Shown here: one piece after another, positions 1-9,648 of the stretch
Numbering within the stretch: position 1 is the stretch's first letter
Layout: the number at the start of each line of letters is the position of its first letter
Assembly: GCA_949825065.1 (NCBI GenBank)
Contig: OX463849.1
Span: 186,001 to 250,000, forward strand
Direction: 5' to 3'
DNA length: 64,000 nucleotides
DNA from: Odontocerum albicorne
Taxonomy: Eukaryota > Arthropoda > Insecta > Trichoptera > Odontoceridae
Translations under genes and position numbers: made by a program
Notes under the pieces: model-generated
What the model saw: the letters and a program-made list of their open reading frames with translations, nothing else
Databases searched by the model: none
What the model was told of the DNA's origin: nothing

Positions 1-284
1 AAATTTTTAGTGGGACAACGCTCAAATATGTAAGAACAAAGAATAATTTGATTTTTCGAGATTTTTTTTCCCACGGCGAATCGTAATATCCTCCGTCTGA
101 ATAAAAGAATCATTCAAATAAACAAGGAACTGAGCCAAAAGACACGAAAAAAAAATAATAATGATGACAATCGGAAGAAATGCATTTTTTTTATTTTATT
201 TCAACAATGATTCAACTTAAACGGAAAACGATACATCATAAAACGACAAAACGATTATTGACAGGTGTTTGTTTGTTGACAGCA
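1..284 (+). repeat. L-module AT-rich head (reference copy)
   Basis: This is the first 284 bases of module L and the type copy for all later units. It is AT-rich with A9 and T8 tracts and a short TAA/TGA microsatellite near 150-165. It is collinear with the head of S at 793-1085, showing that L and S are diverged copies of one ancestral monomer. Differences diagnostic for L include AATATGTAAGAACAAAG where S has AATATATAAAAACCAGG, and CCCACGGCG where S has CTCACGCCG. It contains no gene I can support. Confidence 0.9.
258..282 (+). other. Conserved TGACAGGTG...TTGACAG block before the subrepeats
   Basis: A 25 bp block, TTGACAGGTG followed by TTTGTTTGTTGACAG, is identical in L (258-282) and S (1059-1083) and in nearly all copies. 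It holds a forkhead-like TGTTTGTTT core flanked by two TGACAG words, and TGACAG also ends many 39 bp subrepeats. The crossovers that made the 364 bp recombinants at 6995, 10814 and 14634 lie inside it. Protein binding is only a possibility. Confidence 0.5.
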
Positions 285-748
285 AACGGCGTGCCCAGCG
301 CGCACGCGCGAAACATGACAGGAAACGGCGTGCCTAGCGCGCACGCGCTAAACATGACAAAAGACGCCGTGACTAGTGCGCACGCACGAAACATGACAGA
401 AGAATTGGTGTCTAGCGCGCATGCGCGAAATATGACAGGACACGCCGTGCCTAGCGCGCACGCGCGAAACATGACAGGAGACAAAATGCCTAGCGCGCAT
501 GCGCGAAACATGACAAAAAACGGCTTGTCAGCGCGCACGCGCGAAACATGATAAGAGACGGCGTGCCTAGTGCGCACGCGCAAAACATGACAAAAGACGG
601 CGTGTCAGCGCGCATGCGCGAAACATGACAGGATACGGCGTGCCTAGCGCGCACGCGCGAAACATGCCAGAGAGATGACGTACCTAGGGCGCACGCGCGG
701 AACATGACAGGAGACGGCGTGCCTAGCGCAAACGTGCAAAACATAGAC
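285..748 (+). repeat. 12 x ~39 bp GC-rich subrepeats of module L (reference copy)
   Basis: Twelve degenerate subrepeats follow each other without spacers. Each has the parts ACGGCGTGCCTAG, then GCGCACGCGCG or GCGCATGCGCG, then AAACATGACAGGAG. Subrepeats 1-6 are exactly 39 bp (285-518). Subrepeats 7 and 9 are 38 bp, and the tenth and eleventh are joined by an extra AGAGAGAT-type segment. Subrepeat 12 is decayed in its core (GCGCAAACGTGC). Every subrepeat carries several CpG dinucleotides, in strong contrast to the AT-rich flanks. Because 39 is a multiple of three and the element has few stop codons, several frames stay open on both strands. Confidence 0.93.
285..748. promoter_or_regulatory. 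Cluster of NRF-1-type GCGCAYGCGC motifs (reference copy)
   Basis: Most subrepeats contain GCGCACGCGC or the perfect palindrome GCGCATGCGC. The NRF-1 / erect-wing / P3A2 family of animal transcription factors recognises YGCGCAYGCGCR, and these cores match it at ~39 bp spacing. Subrepeat 3 has the weaker GCGCACGCAC and subrepeat 12 is decayed. The motif match is seen directly; binding in vivo is inference. The same cluster is repeated in every L array of the window. Confidence 0.4.
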
Positions 749-792
749 AATTTATTTTTTTCTAGACACAGTTACAGTCGAAACGCGACAGG
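749..792 (+). repeat. L-module tail (reference copy)
   Basis: A 44 bp AT-rich tail runs AATTTATTTTTTTCTAGACA, then CAGTTACAGTCGAAACGCGACAGG. It is homologous to the S tail, which ends TCGAAATGCGACAGG. The CGCG versus TGCG difference is diagnostic for the L-S and S-L boundaries. Confidence 0.9.
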
Positions 793-1165
793 AATTTTTT
801 AGTGGGACAACGCTCAAATATATAAAAACCAGGAATAATTTTATTTCTCGAGAAATTTTTTCTCACGCCGAATCGTAGTTTCCTCCGTCTGAATAAATAA
901 AACATTCAAATAAACAAGAAACTGAGCCAAAAGACACGAAGAAAAAAAATTATAATAATAATGATGACAATCGGAGGAAATGCATTATTTTTTATTTTAT
1001 TTTAACAATGAATCAACATAAACGGGAAACGATATATTATGAAACGTCAAAACGATAATTGACAGGTGTTTGTTTGTTGACAGAAGACGGCGTGCCTAGC
1101 GCGCACGCACAAAACATAGACAATTAATTTTATTCTAGACACAGTTACAGACGAAATGCGACAGG
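793..1165 (+). repeat. S module (reference copy)
   Basis: The short module is 373 bp: an AT-rich head (793-1085), one 39-bp-type subrepeat (1086-1121) with the core GCGCGCACGCAC, and a 44 bp tail. Two S subtypes alternate through the window. S1, seen here, has GAATAATTTTATTTC, GAATAAATAAAAC and CCAAAAGACACG. S2 has GAATACTTTTATTTC, GAATAAAAGAAAC and CCAAAGGACACG with GATGATAATAATAATGAC. No gene is visible in it. Confidence 0.9.
819..828 (+). promoter_or_regulatory. TATA-like element in S head (reference copy)
   Basis: TATATAAAAA is present in S modules across the array (one copy near 23306 reads TATACAAAAA). The homologous position of L reads TATGTAAGAA and lacks the TATA match. It could help start satellite transcription toward the next L module, but no start site, initiator or transcript can be inferred from sequence alone, and AT-rich DNA produces such matches by chance. 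Confidence 0.2.
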
Positions 1166-2335
1166 AAATTTTTAGTGGGACAACGCTCAAATATGTAAGA
1201 ACAAAGAATAATTTGATTTTTCGAGAATTTTTTTCCCACGGCGAATCGTAATATCCTCCGTCTGAATAAAAGAATCATTCAAATAAACAAGGAACTGAAC
1301 CAAAAGACACGAAAAAAAAATAATAATGATGACAATCGGAAGAAATGCATTTTTTTTATTTTATTGTATTTCAACAATGATTCAACTTAAACGGAAAACG
1401 ATACATCATAAAACGACAAAACGATTATTGACAGGTGTTTGTTTGTTGACAGCAAACGGCGTGCCCAGCGCGCACGCGCGAAACATGACAGGAAACGGCG
1501 TGCCTAGCGCGCACGCGCTAAACATGACAAAAGACGCCGTGACTAGTGCGAACGCACGAAACATGACAGAAGAATTGGTGTCTAGCGCGCATGCGCGAAA
1601 TATGACAGGACACGCCGTGCCTAGCGCGCACGCGCGAAACATGACAGGAGACAAAATGCCTAGCGCGCATGCGCGAAACATGACAAAAAACGGCTTGTCA
1701 GCGCGCACGCGCGAAACATGATAAGAGACGGCGTGCCTAGTGCGCACGCGCGAAACATGACAAAAGACGGCGTGTCAGCGCGCATGCGCGAAACATGACA
1801 GGATACGGCGTGCCTAGCGCGCACGCGCGAAACATGCCAGAGAGATGACGTACCTAGGGCGCACGCGCGGAACATGACAGGAGACGGCGTGCCTAGCGCA
1901 AACGTGCAAAACATAGACAATTTATTTTTTTCTAGACACAGTTACAGTCGAAACGCGACAGGAATTTTTTAGTGGGACAACGCTCAAATATATAAAAACC
2001 AGGAATAATTTTATTTCTCGAGAAATTTTTTCTCACGCCGAATCGTAGTATCCTCCGTCTGAATAAATAAAACATTCAAATAAACAAGAAACTGAGCCAA
2101 AAGACACGAAGAAAAAAAATTATAATAATAATGATGACAATCGGAGGAAATGCATTATTTTTTATTTTATTTTAACAATGAATCAACATAAACGGGAAAC
2201 GATATATTATGAAACGTCAAAACGATAATTGACAGGTGTTTGTTTGTTGACAGAAGACGGCGTGCCTAGCGCGCACGCACAAAACATAGACAATTAATTT
2301 TATTCTAGACACAGTTACAGTCGAAATGCGACAGG
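1166..2335 (+). repeat. Unit 2 (L 1166-1962, S 1963-2335)
   Basis: 1170 bp unit. L carries the 5 bp TGTAT-type insertion before TTTCAACAATG; the subrepeats lie at 1455-1918. L is the GTG/GCC subtype with GACAAAATG, almost identical to unit 1. S is S1. Confidence 0.93.
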
Positions 2336-3500
2336 AAATTTTTAGTGGGACAACGCTCAAATATGTAAGAACAAAGAATAATTTGATTTTTCGAGAATTT
2401 TTTTCCCACGGCGAATCGTAATATCCTCCGTCTGAATAAAAGAATCATTCAAATAAACAAGGAACTGAGCCAAAAGACACGAAAAAAAAATAATAATGAT
2501 GACAATCGGAAGAAATGCATTTTTTTTATTTTATTTCAACAATGATTCAACTTAAACGGAAAACGATACATCATAAAACGACAAAACGATTATTGACAGG
2601 TGTTTGTTTGTTGACAGCAAACGGTGTGCCCAGCGCGCACGCGCGAAACATGACAGGAAACGGCGTGCCTAGCGCGCACGCGCTAAACATGACCAAAGAC
2701 GCCGTGACTAGTGCGCACGCACGAAACATGACAGAAGAATTGATGTCTAGCGCGCATGCGCGAAATATGACAGGACACGTCGTGCCTAGCGCGCACGCGC
2801 GAAACATGACAGGAGACAGAATGCCTAGCGCGCATGCGCGAAACATGACAAAAAACGGCTTGTCAGTGCGCACGCGCGAAACATGATAAGAGACGGCGTG
2901 CCTAGTGCGCACGCGCGAAACATGACAAAAGACGGCGTGTCAGCGCGCATGCGCGAAACATGACAGGATACGGCGTGCCTAGCGCGCACGCGCGAAACAT
3001 GCCAGAGAGATGACGTACCTAGGGCGCACGCGCGGAACATGACAGGAGACGGCGTGCCTAGCGCAAACGTGCAAAACATAGACAATTTATTTTTTTCTAG
3101 ACACAGTTACAGTCGAAACGCGACAGGAATTTTTTAGTGGGACAACGCTCAAATATATAAAAACCAGGAATAATTTTATTTCTCGAGAAATTTTTTCTCA
3201 CGCCGAATCGTAGTATCCTCCGTCTGAATAAATAAAACATTCAAATAAACAAGAAACTGAGCCAAAAGACACGAAGAAAAAAAATTATAATAATAATGAT
3301 GACAATCGGAGGAAATGCATTATTTTTTATTTTATTTTAACAATGAATCAACATAAACGGGAAACGATATATTATGAAACGTCAAAACGATAATTGACAG
3401 GTGTTTGTTTGTTGACAGAAGACGGCGTGCCTAGCGCGCACGCACAAAACATAGACAATTAATTTTATTCTAGACACAGTTACAGTCGAAATGCGACAGG
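2336..3500 (+). repeat. Unit 3 (L 2336-3127, S 3128-3500)
   Basis: Full 1165 bp unit; subrepeats at 2620-3083. L is the ATG/GTC subtype (TTGATGTC, CACGTCGTG, GACAGAATG) and has AACGGTGTGCCC in subrepeat 1. S is S1. Confidence 0.93.
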
Positions 3501-4664
3501 AAATTTTTAGTGGGACAACGCTCAAATATGTAAGAACAAAGAATAATTTGATTTTTCGAGAATTTTTTTCCCACGGCGAATCGTAATATCCTCCGTCTGA
3601 ATAAAAGAATCATTCAAATAAACAAGGAACTGAGCCAAAAGACACGAAAAAAAAATAATAATGATGACAATCGGAAGAAATGCATTTTTTTTATTTTATT
3701 TCAACAATGATTCAACTTAAACGGAAAACGATACATCATAAAACGACAAAACGATTATTGACAGGTGTTTGTTTGTTGACAGCAAACGGTGTGCCCAGCG
3801 CGCACGCGCGAAACATGACAGGAAACGGCGTGCCTAGCGCGCACGCGCTAAACATGACCAAAGACGCCGTGACTAGTGCGCACGCACGAAACATGACAGA
3901 AGAATTGATGTCTAGCGCGCATGCGCGAAATATGACAGGACACGTCGTGCCTAGCGCGCACGCGCGAAACATGACAGGAGACAGAATGCCTAGCGCGCAT
4001 GCGCGAAACATGACAAAAAACGGCTTGTCAGCGCGCACGCGCGAAACATGATAAGATACGGCGTGCCTAGTGCGTACGCGCGAAACATGACAAAAGACGG
4101 CGTGTCAGCGCGAATGCGCGAAACATGACAGGATACGGCGTGCCTAGCGCGCACGCGCGAAACATGCCAGAGAGATGACGTGCCTAGGGCGCACGCGCGG
4201 AACATGACAGGAGACGGCGTGCCTAGCGCAAACGTGCAAAACATAGACAATTTATTTTTTTCTAGACACAGTTACAGTCGAAACGCGACAGGGTTTTTTT
4301 AGTGGGACAACGCTCAAATATATAAAAACCAGGAATACTTTTATTTCTCGAGAATTTTTTTCTCACGCCGAATCGTAGTATCCTCCGTCTGAATAAAAGA
4401 AACATTCAAATAAACAAGTAACTGAGCCAAAGGACACGAAGAAAAAAAATGATGATAATAATAATGACAATCGGAGGAAATGCATTATTTTTTTTTTATT
4501 TTAACAATGAATCAACATAAACGGGAAACGATATATTATGAAACGTCAAAACGATAATTGACAGGTGTTTGTTTGTTGACAGAAGACGGCGTGCCTAGCG
4601 CGCACGCACAAAACATAGACAATTAATTTTATTCTAGACACAGTTACAGTCGAAATGCGACAGG
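3501..4664 (+). repeat. Unit 4 (L 3501-4292, S 4293-4664)
   Basis: 1164 bp unit; subrepeats at 3785-4248. L is the ATG/GTC subtype with AACGGTGTG, and a private TACGCG in the eighth subrepeat. S is S2 and starts GTTTTTTTAG rather than AATTTTTTAG. Confidence 0.93.
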
Positions 4665-5829
4665 AAATTTTTAGTGGGACAACGCTCAAATATGTAAGAA
4701 CAAAGAATAATTTGATTTTTCGAGAATTTTTTTCCCACGGCGAATCGTAATATCCTCCGTCTGAATAAAAGAATCATTCAAATAAACAAGGAACTGAGCC
4801 AAAAGACACGAAAAAAAAATAATAATGATGACAATCGGAAGAAATGCATTTTTTTTATTTTATTTCAACAATGATTCAACTTAAACGGAAAACGATACAT
4901 CATAAAACGACAAAACGATTATTGACAGGTGTTTGTTTGTTGACAGCAAACGGCGTGCCCAGCGCGCACGCGCGAAACATGACAGGAAACGGCGTGCCTA
5001 GCGCGCACGCGCTAAACATGACAAAAGACGCCGTGACTAGTGCGCACGCACGAAACATGACAGAAGAATTGGTGTCTAGCGCGCATGCGCGAAATATGAC
5101 AGGACACGCCGTGCCTAGCGCGCACGCGCGAAACATGACAGGAGACAAAATGCCTAGCGCGCATGCGCGAAACATGACAAAAAACGGCTTGTCAGCGCGC
5201 ACGCGCGAAACATGATAAGAGACGGCGTGCCTAGTGCGCACGCGCGAAACATGACAAAATACGGCGTGTCAGCGCGCATGCGCGAAACATGACAGGATAC
5301 GGCGTGCCTAGCGCGCACGCGCGAAACATGCCAGAGAGATGACGTACCTAGGGCGCACGCGCGGAACATGACAGGAGACGGCGTGCCTAGCGCAAACATG
5401 CAAAACATAGACAATTTATTTTTTTCTAGACACAGTTACAGTCGAAACGCGACAGGAATTTTTTAGTGGGACAACGCTCAAATATATAAAAACCAGGAAT
5501 AATTTTATTTCTCGAGAAATTTTTTCTCACGCCGAATCGTAGTATCCTCCGTCTGAATAAATAAAACATTCAAATAAACAAGAAACTGAGCCAAAAGACA
5601 CGAAGAAAAAAAATTATAATAATAATGATGACAATCGGAGGAAATGCATTATTTTTTATTTTATTTTAACAATGAATCAACATAAACGGGAAACGATATA
5701 TTATGAAACGTCAAAACGATAATTGACAGGTGTTTGTTTGTTGACAGAAGACGGCGTGCCTAGCGCGCACGCACAAAACATAGACAATTAATTTTATTCT
5801 AGACACAGTTACAGTCGAAATGCGACAGG
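4665..5829 (+). repeat. Unit 5 (L 4665-5456, S 5457-5829)
   Basis: Full 1165 bp unit; subrepeats at 4949-5412. L is GTG/GCC with GACAAAATG; the last subrepeat has AACATGC in place of AACGTGC. S is S1. Confidence 0.93.
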
Positions 5830-6994
5830 AAATTTTTAGTGGGACAACGCTCAAATATGTAAGAACAAAGAATAATTTGATTTTTCGAGAATTTTTTTCC
5901 CACGGCGAATCGTAATATCCTCCGTCTGAATAAAAGAATCATTCAAATAAACAAGGAACTGAACCAAAAGACACGAAAAAAAAATAATAATGATGACAAT
6001 CGGAAGAAATGCATTTTTTTTTATTTTATTTCAACAATGATTCAACTTAAACGGAAAACGATACATCATAAAACGACAAAACGATTATTGACAGGTGTTT
6101 GTTTGTTGACAGCAAACGGCGTGCCCAGCGCGCACGCGCGAAACATGACAGGAAACGGCGTGCCTAGCGCGCACGCGCTAAACATGACAAAAGACGCCGT
6201 GACTAGTGCGCACGCACGAAACATGACAGAAGAATTGGTGTCTAGCGCGCATGCGCGAAATATGACAGGACACGCCGTGCCTAGCGCGCACGCGCGAAAC
6301 ATGACAGGAGACAGAATGCCTAGCGCGCATGCGCGAAACATGACAAAAAACGGCTTGTCAGCGCGCACGCGCGAAACATGATAAGAGACGGCGTGCCTAG
6401 TGCGCACGCGCGAAACATGACAAAAGACGGCGTGTCAGCGCGCATGCGCGAAACATGACAGGATACGGCGTGCCTAGCGCGCACGCGCGAAACATGCCAG
6501 AGAGATGACGTGCCTAGGGCGCACGCGCGGAACATGACAGGAGACGGCGTGCCTAGCGCAAACGTGCAAAACATAGACAATTTATTTTTTTCTAGACACA
6601 GTTACAGTCGAAACGCGACAGGAATTTTTTAGTGGGACAACGCTCAAATATATAAAAACCAGGAATAATTTTATTTCTCGAGAAATTTTTTCTCACGCCG
6701 AATCGTAGTATCCTCCGTCTGAATAAATAAAACATTCAAATAAACAAGTAACTGAGCCAAAAGACACGAAGAAAAAAAATTATAATAATAATGATGACAA
6801 TCGGAGGAAATGCATTATTTTTTTTTTATTTTAACAATGAATCAACATAAACGGGAAACGATATATTATGAAACGTCAGAACGATAATTGACAGGTGTTT
6901 GTTTGTTGACAGAAGACGGCGTGCCTAGCGCGCACGCACAAAACATAGACAATTAATTTAATTCTAGACACAGTAACAGTCGAAATGCGACAGG
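5830..6994 (+). repeat. Unit 6 (L 5830-6622, S 6623-6994)
   Basis: 1165 bp unit with one extra T in the L head poly-T; subrepeats at 6115-6578. L is GTG/GCC with GACAGAATG. The S tail has CAGTAACAGTC and the S head AACGTCAGAACG, variants shared with units 10 and 14, which also precede a 364 bp recombinant. Confidence 0.93.
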
Positions 6995-7358
6995 AAATTT
7001 TTAGTGGGACAACGCTCAAATATGTAAGAACAAAGAATAATTTGATTTTTCGAGATTTTTTTTCCCACGGCGAATCGTAATATCCTCCGTCTGAATAAAA
7101 GAATCATTCAAATAAATAAGGAACTGAGCCAAAAGATACGAAAAAAAAATAATAATGATGACAATCGGAAGAAATGCATTTTTTTTATTTTATTTCAACA
7201 ATGATTCAACTTAAACGGAAAACGATACATCATAAAACGACAAAACGATTATTGACAGGTGTTTGTTTGTTGACAGAAGACGGCGTGCCTAGCGCGCACG
7301 CACAAAACATAGACAATTAATTTTATTCTAGACATAGTTACAGTCGAAATGCGACAGG
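6995..7358 (+). repeat. Unit 7: 364 bp L/S recombinant, no subrepeat array
   Basis: The head is L type (TATGTAAGAAC, CCCACGGCG) up to the conserved TGACAGGTG...TTGACAG block, then the sequence continues as S (AAGACGGCGTGCC, CACGCACAAAAC, AATTAATTTTATTC). The crossover lies within 7252-7276, where L and S are identical. The L subrepeats and the S head are lost (801 bp net). Private variants AATAAATAAGG and AAAAGATACG are shared with units 11 and 15. Confidence 0.93.
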
Positions 7359-8483
7359 AAATTTTTAGTGGGACAACGCTCAAATATGTAAGAACAAAGA
7401 ATAATTTGATTTTTCGAGAATTTTTTTCCCACGGCGAATCGTAATATCCTCCGTCTGAATAAAAGAATCATTCAAATAAACAAGGAACTGAACCAAAAGA
7501 CACGAAAAAAAAATAATAATGATGACAATCGGAAGAAATGCATTTTTTTTATTTTATTTCAACAATGATTCAACTTAAACGGAAAACGATACATCATAAA
7601 ACGACAAAACGATTATTGACAGGTGTTTGTTTGTTGACAGCAAACGGCGTGCGTAGCGCGCACGCGCTAAACATGACAAAAGACGCCGTGACTAGTGCGC
7701 ACGCACAAAACATGACAGAAGAATTGATGTCTAGCGCGCATGCGCGAAATATGACAGGACAGGTCGTGCCTAGCGCGCACGCGCGAAACATGACAGGAGA
7801 CAGAATGCCTAGCGCGCATGCGCGAAACATGACAAAAAACGGCTTGTCAGCGCGCACGCGCGAAACATGATAAGATACGGCGTGCCTAGTGCGCACGCGC
7901 GAAACATGACAAAAGACGGCGTGTCAGCGCGAATGCGCGAAACATGACAGGATACGGCGTGCCTAGCGCGCACGCGTAAACATGCCAGAGAGATGACGTG
8001 CCTAGGGCGCACGCGCGGAACATGACAGGAGACGGCGTGCCTAGCGCAAACGTACAAAACATAGACAATTTATTTTTTTCTAGACACAGTTACAGTCGAA
8101 ACGCGACAGGAATTTTTTAGTGGGACAACGCTCAAATATATAAAAACCAGGAATAATTTTATTTCTCGAGAATTTTTTTCTCACGCCGAATCGTAGTATC
8201 CTCCGTCTGAATAAATCAAACATTCAAATAAACAAGTAACTGAGCCAAAAGACACGAAGAAAAAAAATTATAATAATAATTATGACAATCGGAGGAAATG
8301 CATTTTTTTTTATTTTATTTTAACAATGAATCAACATAAACGGGAAACGATATATTATGAAACGTCAAAACGATAATTGACAGGTGTTTGTTTGTTGACA
8401 GAAGACGGCGTGCCTAGCGCGCACGCACAAAACATAGACAATTAATTTTATTCTAGACACAGTTACAGTCGAAATGCGACAGG
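7359..8483 (+). repeat. Unit 8 (L 7359-8110, S 8111-8483), one subrepeat short
   Basis: 1125 bp unit; the array at 7643-8066 has 11 subrepeats because subrepeats 1 and 2 are fused (GCGTGCGTAGCGCG). Compared with units 12 and 16 it lacks one more base near 7977 (CACGCGTAAAC). L is ATG/GTC. S is S1 with the AATAAATCAAAC variant. Confidence 0.92.
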
Positions 8484-9648
8484 AAATTTTTAGTGGGACA
8501 ACGCTCAAATATGTAAGAACAAAGAATAATTTGATTTTTCGAGAATTTTTTTCCCACGGCGAATCGTAATATCCTCCGTCTGAATAAAAGAATCATTCAA
8601 ATAAACAAGGAACTGAGCCAAAAGACACGAAAAAAAAATAATAATGATGACAATCGGAAGAAATGCATTTTTTTTATTTTATTTCAACAATGATTCAACT
8701 TAAACGGAAAACGATACATCATAAAACGACAAAACGATTATTGACAGGTGTTTGTTTGTTGACAGCAAACGGCGTGCCCAGCGCGCACGCGCGAAACATG
8801 ACAGGAAACGGCGTGCCTAGCGCGCACGCGCTAAACATGACAAAAGACGCCGTGACTAGTGCGCACGCACGAAACATGACAGAAGAATTGATGTCTAGCG
8901 CGCATGCGCGAAATATGACAGGACACGTCGTGCCTAGCGCGCACGCGCGAAACATGACAGGAGAGCGAATGCCTAGCGCGCATGCGCGAAACATGACAAA
9001 AAACGGCTTGTCAGCGCGCACGCGCGAAACATGATAAGAGACGGCGTGCCTAGTGCGCACGCGCGAAACATGACAAAAGACGGCGTGTCAGCGCGAATGC
9101 GCGAAACATGACAGGATACGGCGTGCCTAGCGCGCACGCGCGAAACATGCCAGAGAGATGACGTGCCTAGGGCGCACGCGCGGAACATGACAGGAGACGG
9201 CGTGCCTAGCGCAAACGTGCAAAACATAGACAATTTATTTTTTTCTAGACACAGTTACAGTCGAAACGCGACAGGGTTTTTTTAGTGGGACAACGCTCAA
9301 ATATATAAAAACCAGGAATACTTTTATTTCTCGAGAATTTTTTTCTCACGCCGAATCGTAGTATCCTCCGTCTGAATAAAAGAAACATTCAAATAAACAA
9401 GTAACTGAGCCAAAGGACACGAAGAAAAAAAATGATGATAATAATAATGACAATCGGAGGAAATGCATTATTTTTTTTTTTATTTTAACAATGAATCAAC
9501 ATAAACGGGAAACGATATATTATGAAACGTCAAAACGATAATTGACAGGTGTTTGTTTGTTGACAGAAGACGGCGTGCCTAGCGCGCACGCACAAAACAT
9601 AGACAATTAATTTTATTCTAGACACAGTTACAGTCGAAATGCGACAGG
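8484..9648 (+). repeat. Unit 9 (L 8484-9275, S 9276-9648)
   Basis: Full 1165 bp unit; subrepeats at 8768-9231. L is ATG/GTC with GAGAGCGAATGCC in subrepeat 6. S is S2 starting GTTTTTTTAG. Confidence 0.93.

Larger units (their letters stand above)
1..1165 (+). repeat. Unit 1 (L 1-792, S 793-1165)
   Basis: Full 1165 bp unit. L is of the GTG/GCC subtype (TTGGTGTC at subrepeat 4, CACGCCGTG at subrepeat 5) with GACAAAATGCC in subrepeat 6. S is S1, with a private GTAGTTTCC where others have GTAGTATCC, and a private ACAGACGAAATG in its tail. Confidence 0.93.

Noticed and set aside
98..103. AATAAA polyadenylation signal
   Set aside because: AATAAA occurs in the heads (CTGAATAAAAG, GAATAAATAAAAC), but in AT-rich DNA it is expected by chance, and no transcript evidence is available.
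180..551. Plus-strand open frames of 97-131 codons with SAHARNMTG-type repeats, in every unit, as genes
   Set aside because: They follow from a 39 bp (13-codon) repeat without stops. They are interrupted in several units by stop codons and shifted by 1 and 5 bp indels, vary mostly by replacement changes, and overlap open frames on the other strand. I know no protein family with this repeat.
236..583. Minus-strand open frames of 100-121 and 86 codons with VMFRACALGTP-type repeats
   Set aside because: They are the complementary readings of the same subrepeats. No domain or start context is recognisable, and the frames change with each 38/39/40 bp subrepeat length difference.
285..748. CRISPR array
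   Set aside because: The 39 bp elements are contiguous and degenerate with no unique spacers, no leader and no cas genes, and the surrounding structure is a eukaryotic-type satellite.
1005..1035. CENP-B box (NTTCGNNNNANNCGGGN)
   Set aside because: AAACGGGAAACG in the S head matches the CGGG half, but the TTCG half is absent at the required spacing (ATCA instead).
1..1165. Tandemly amplified transposon (LTR, TIR or Helitron)
   Set aside because: There are no terminal inverted or long terminal repeats flanking a coding region, no target-site duplications, and no transposase, integrase or Rep-like frame.
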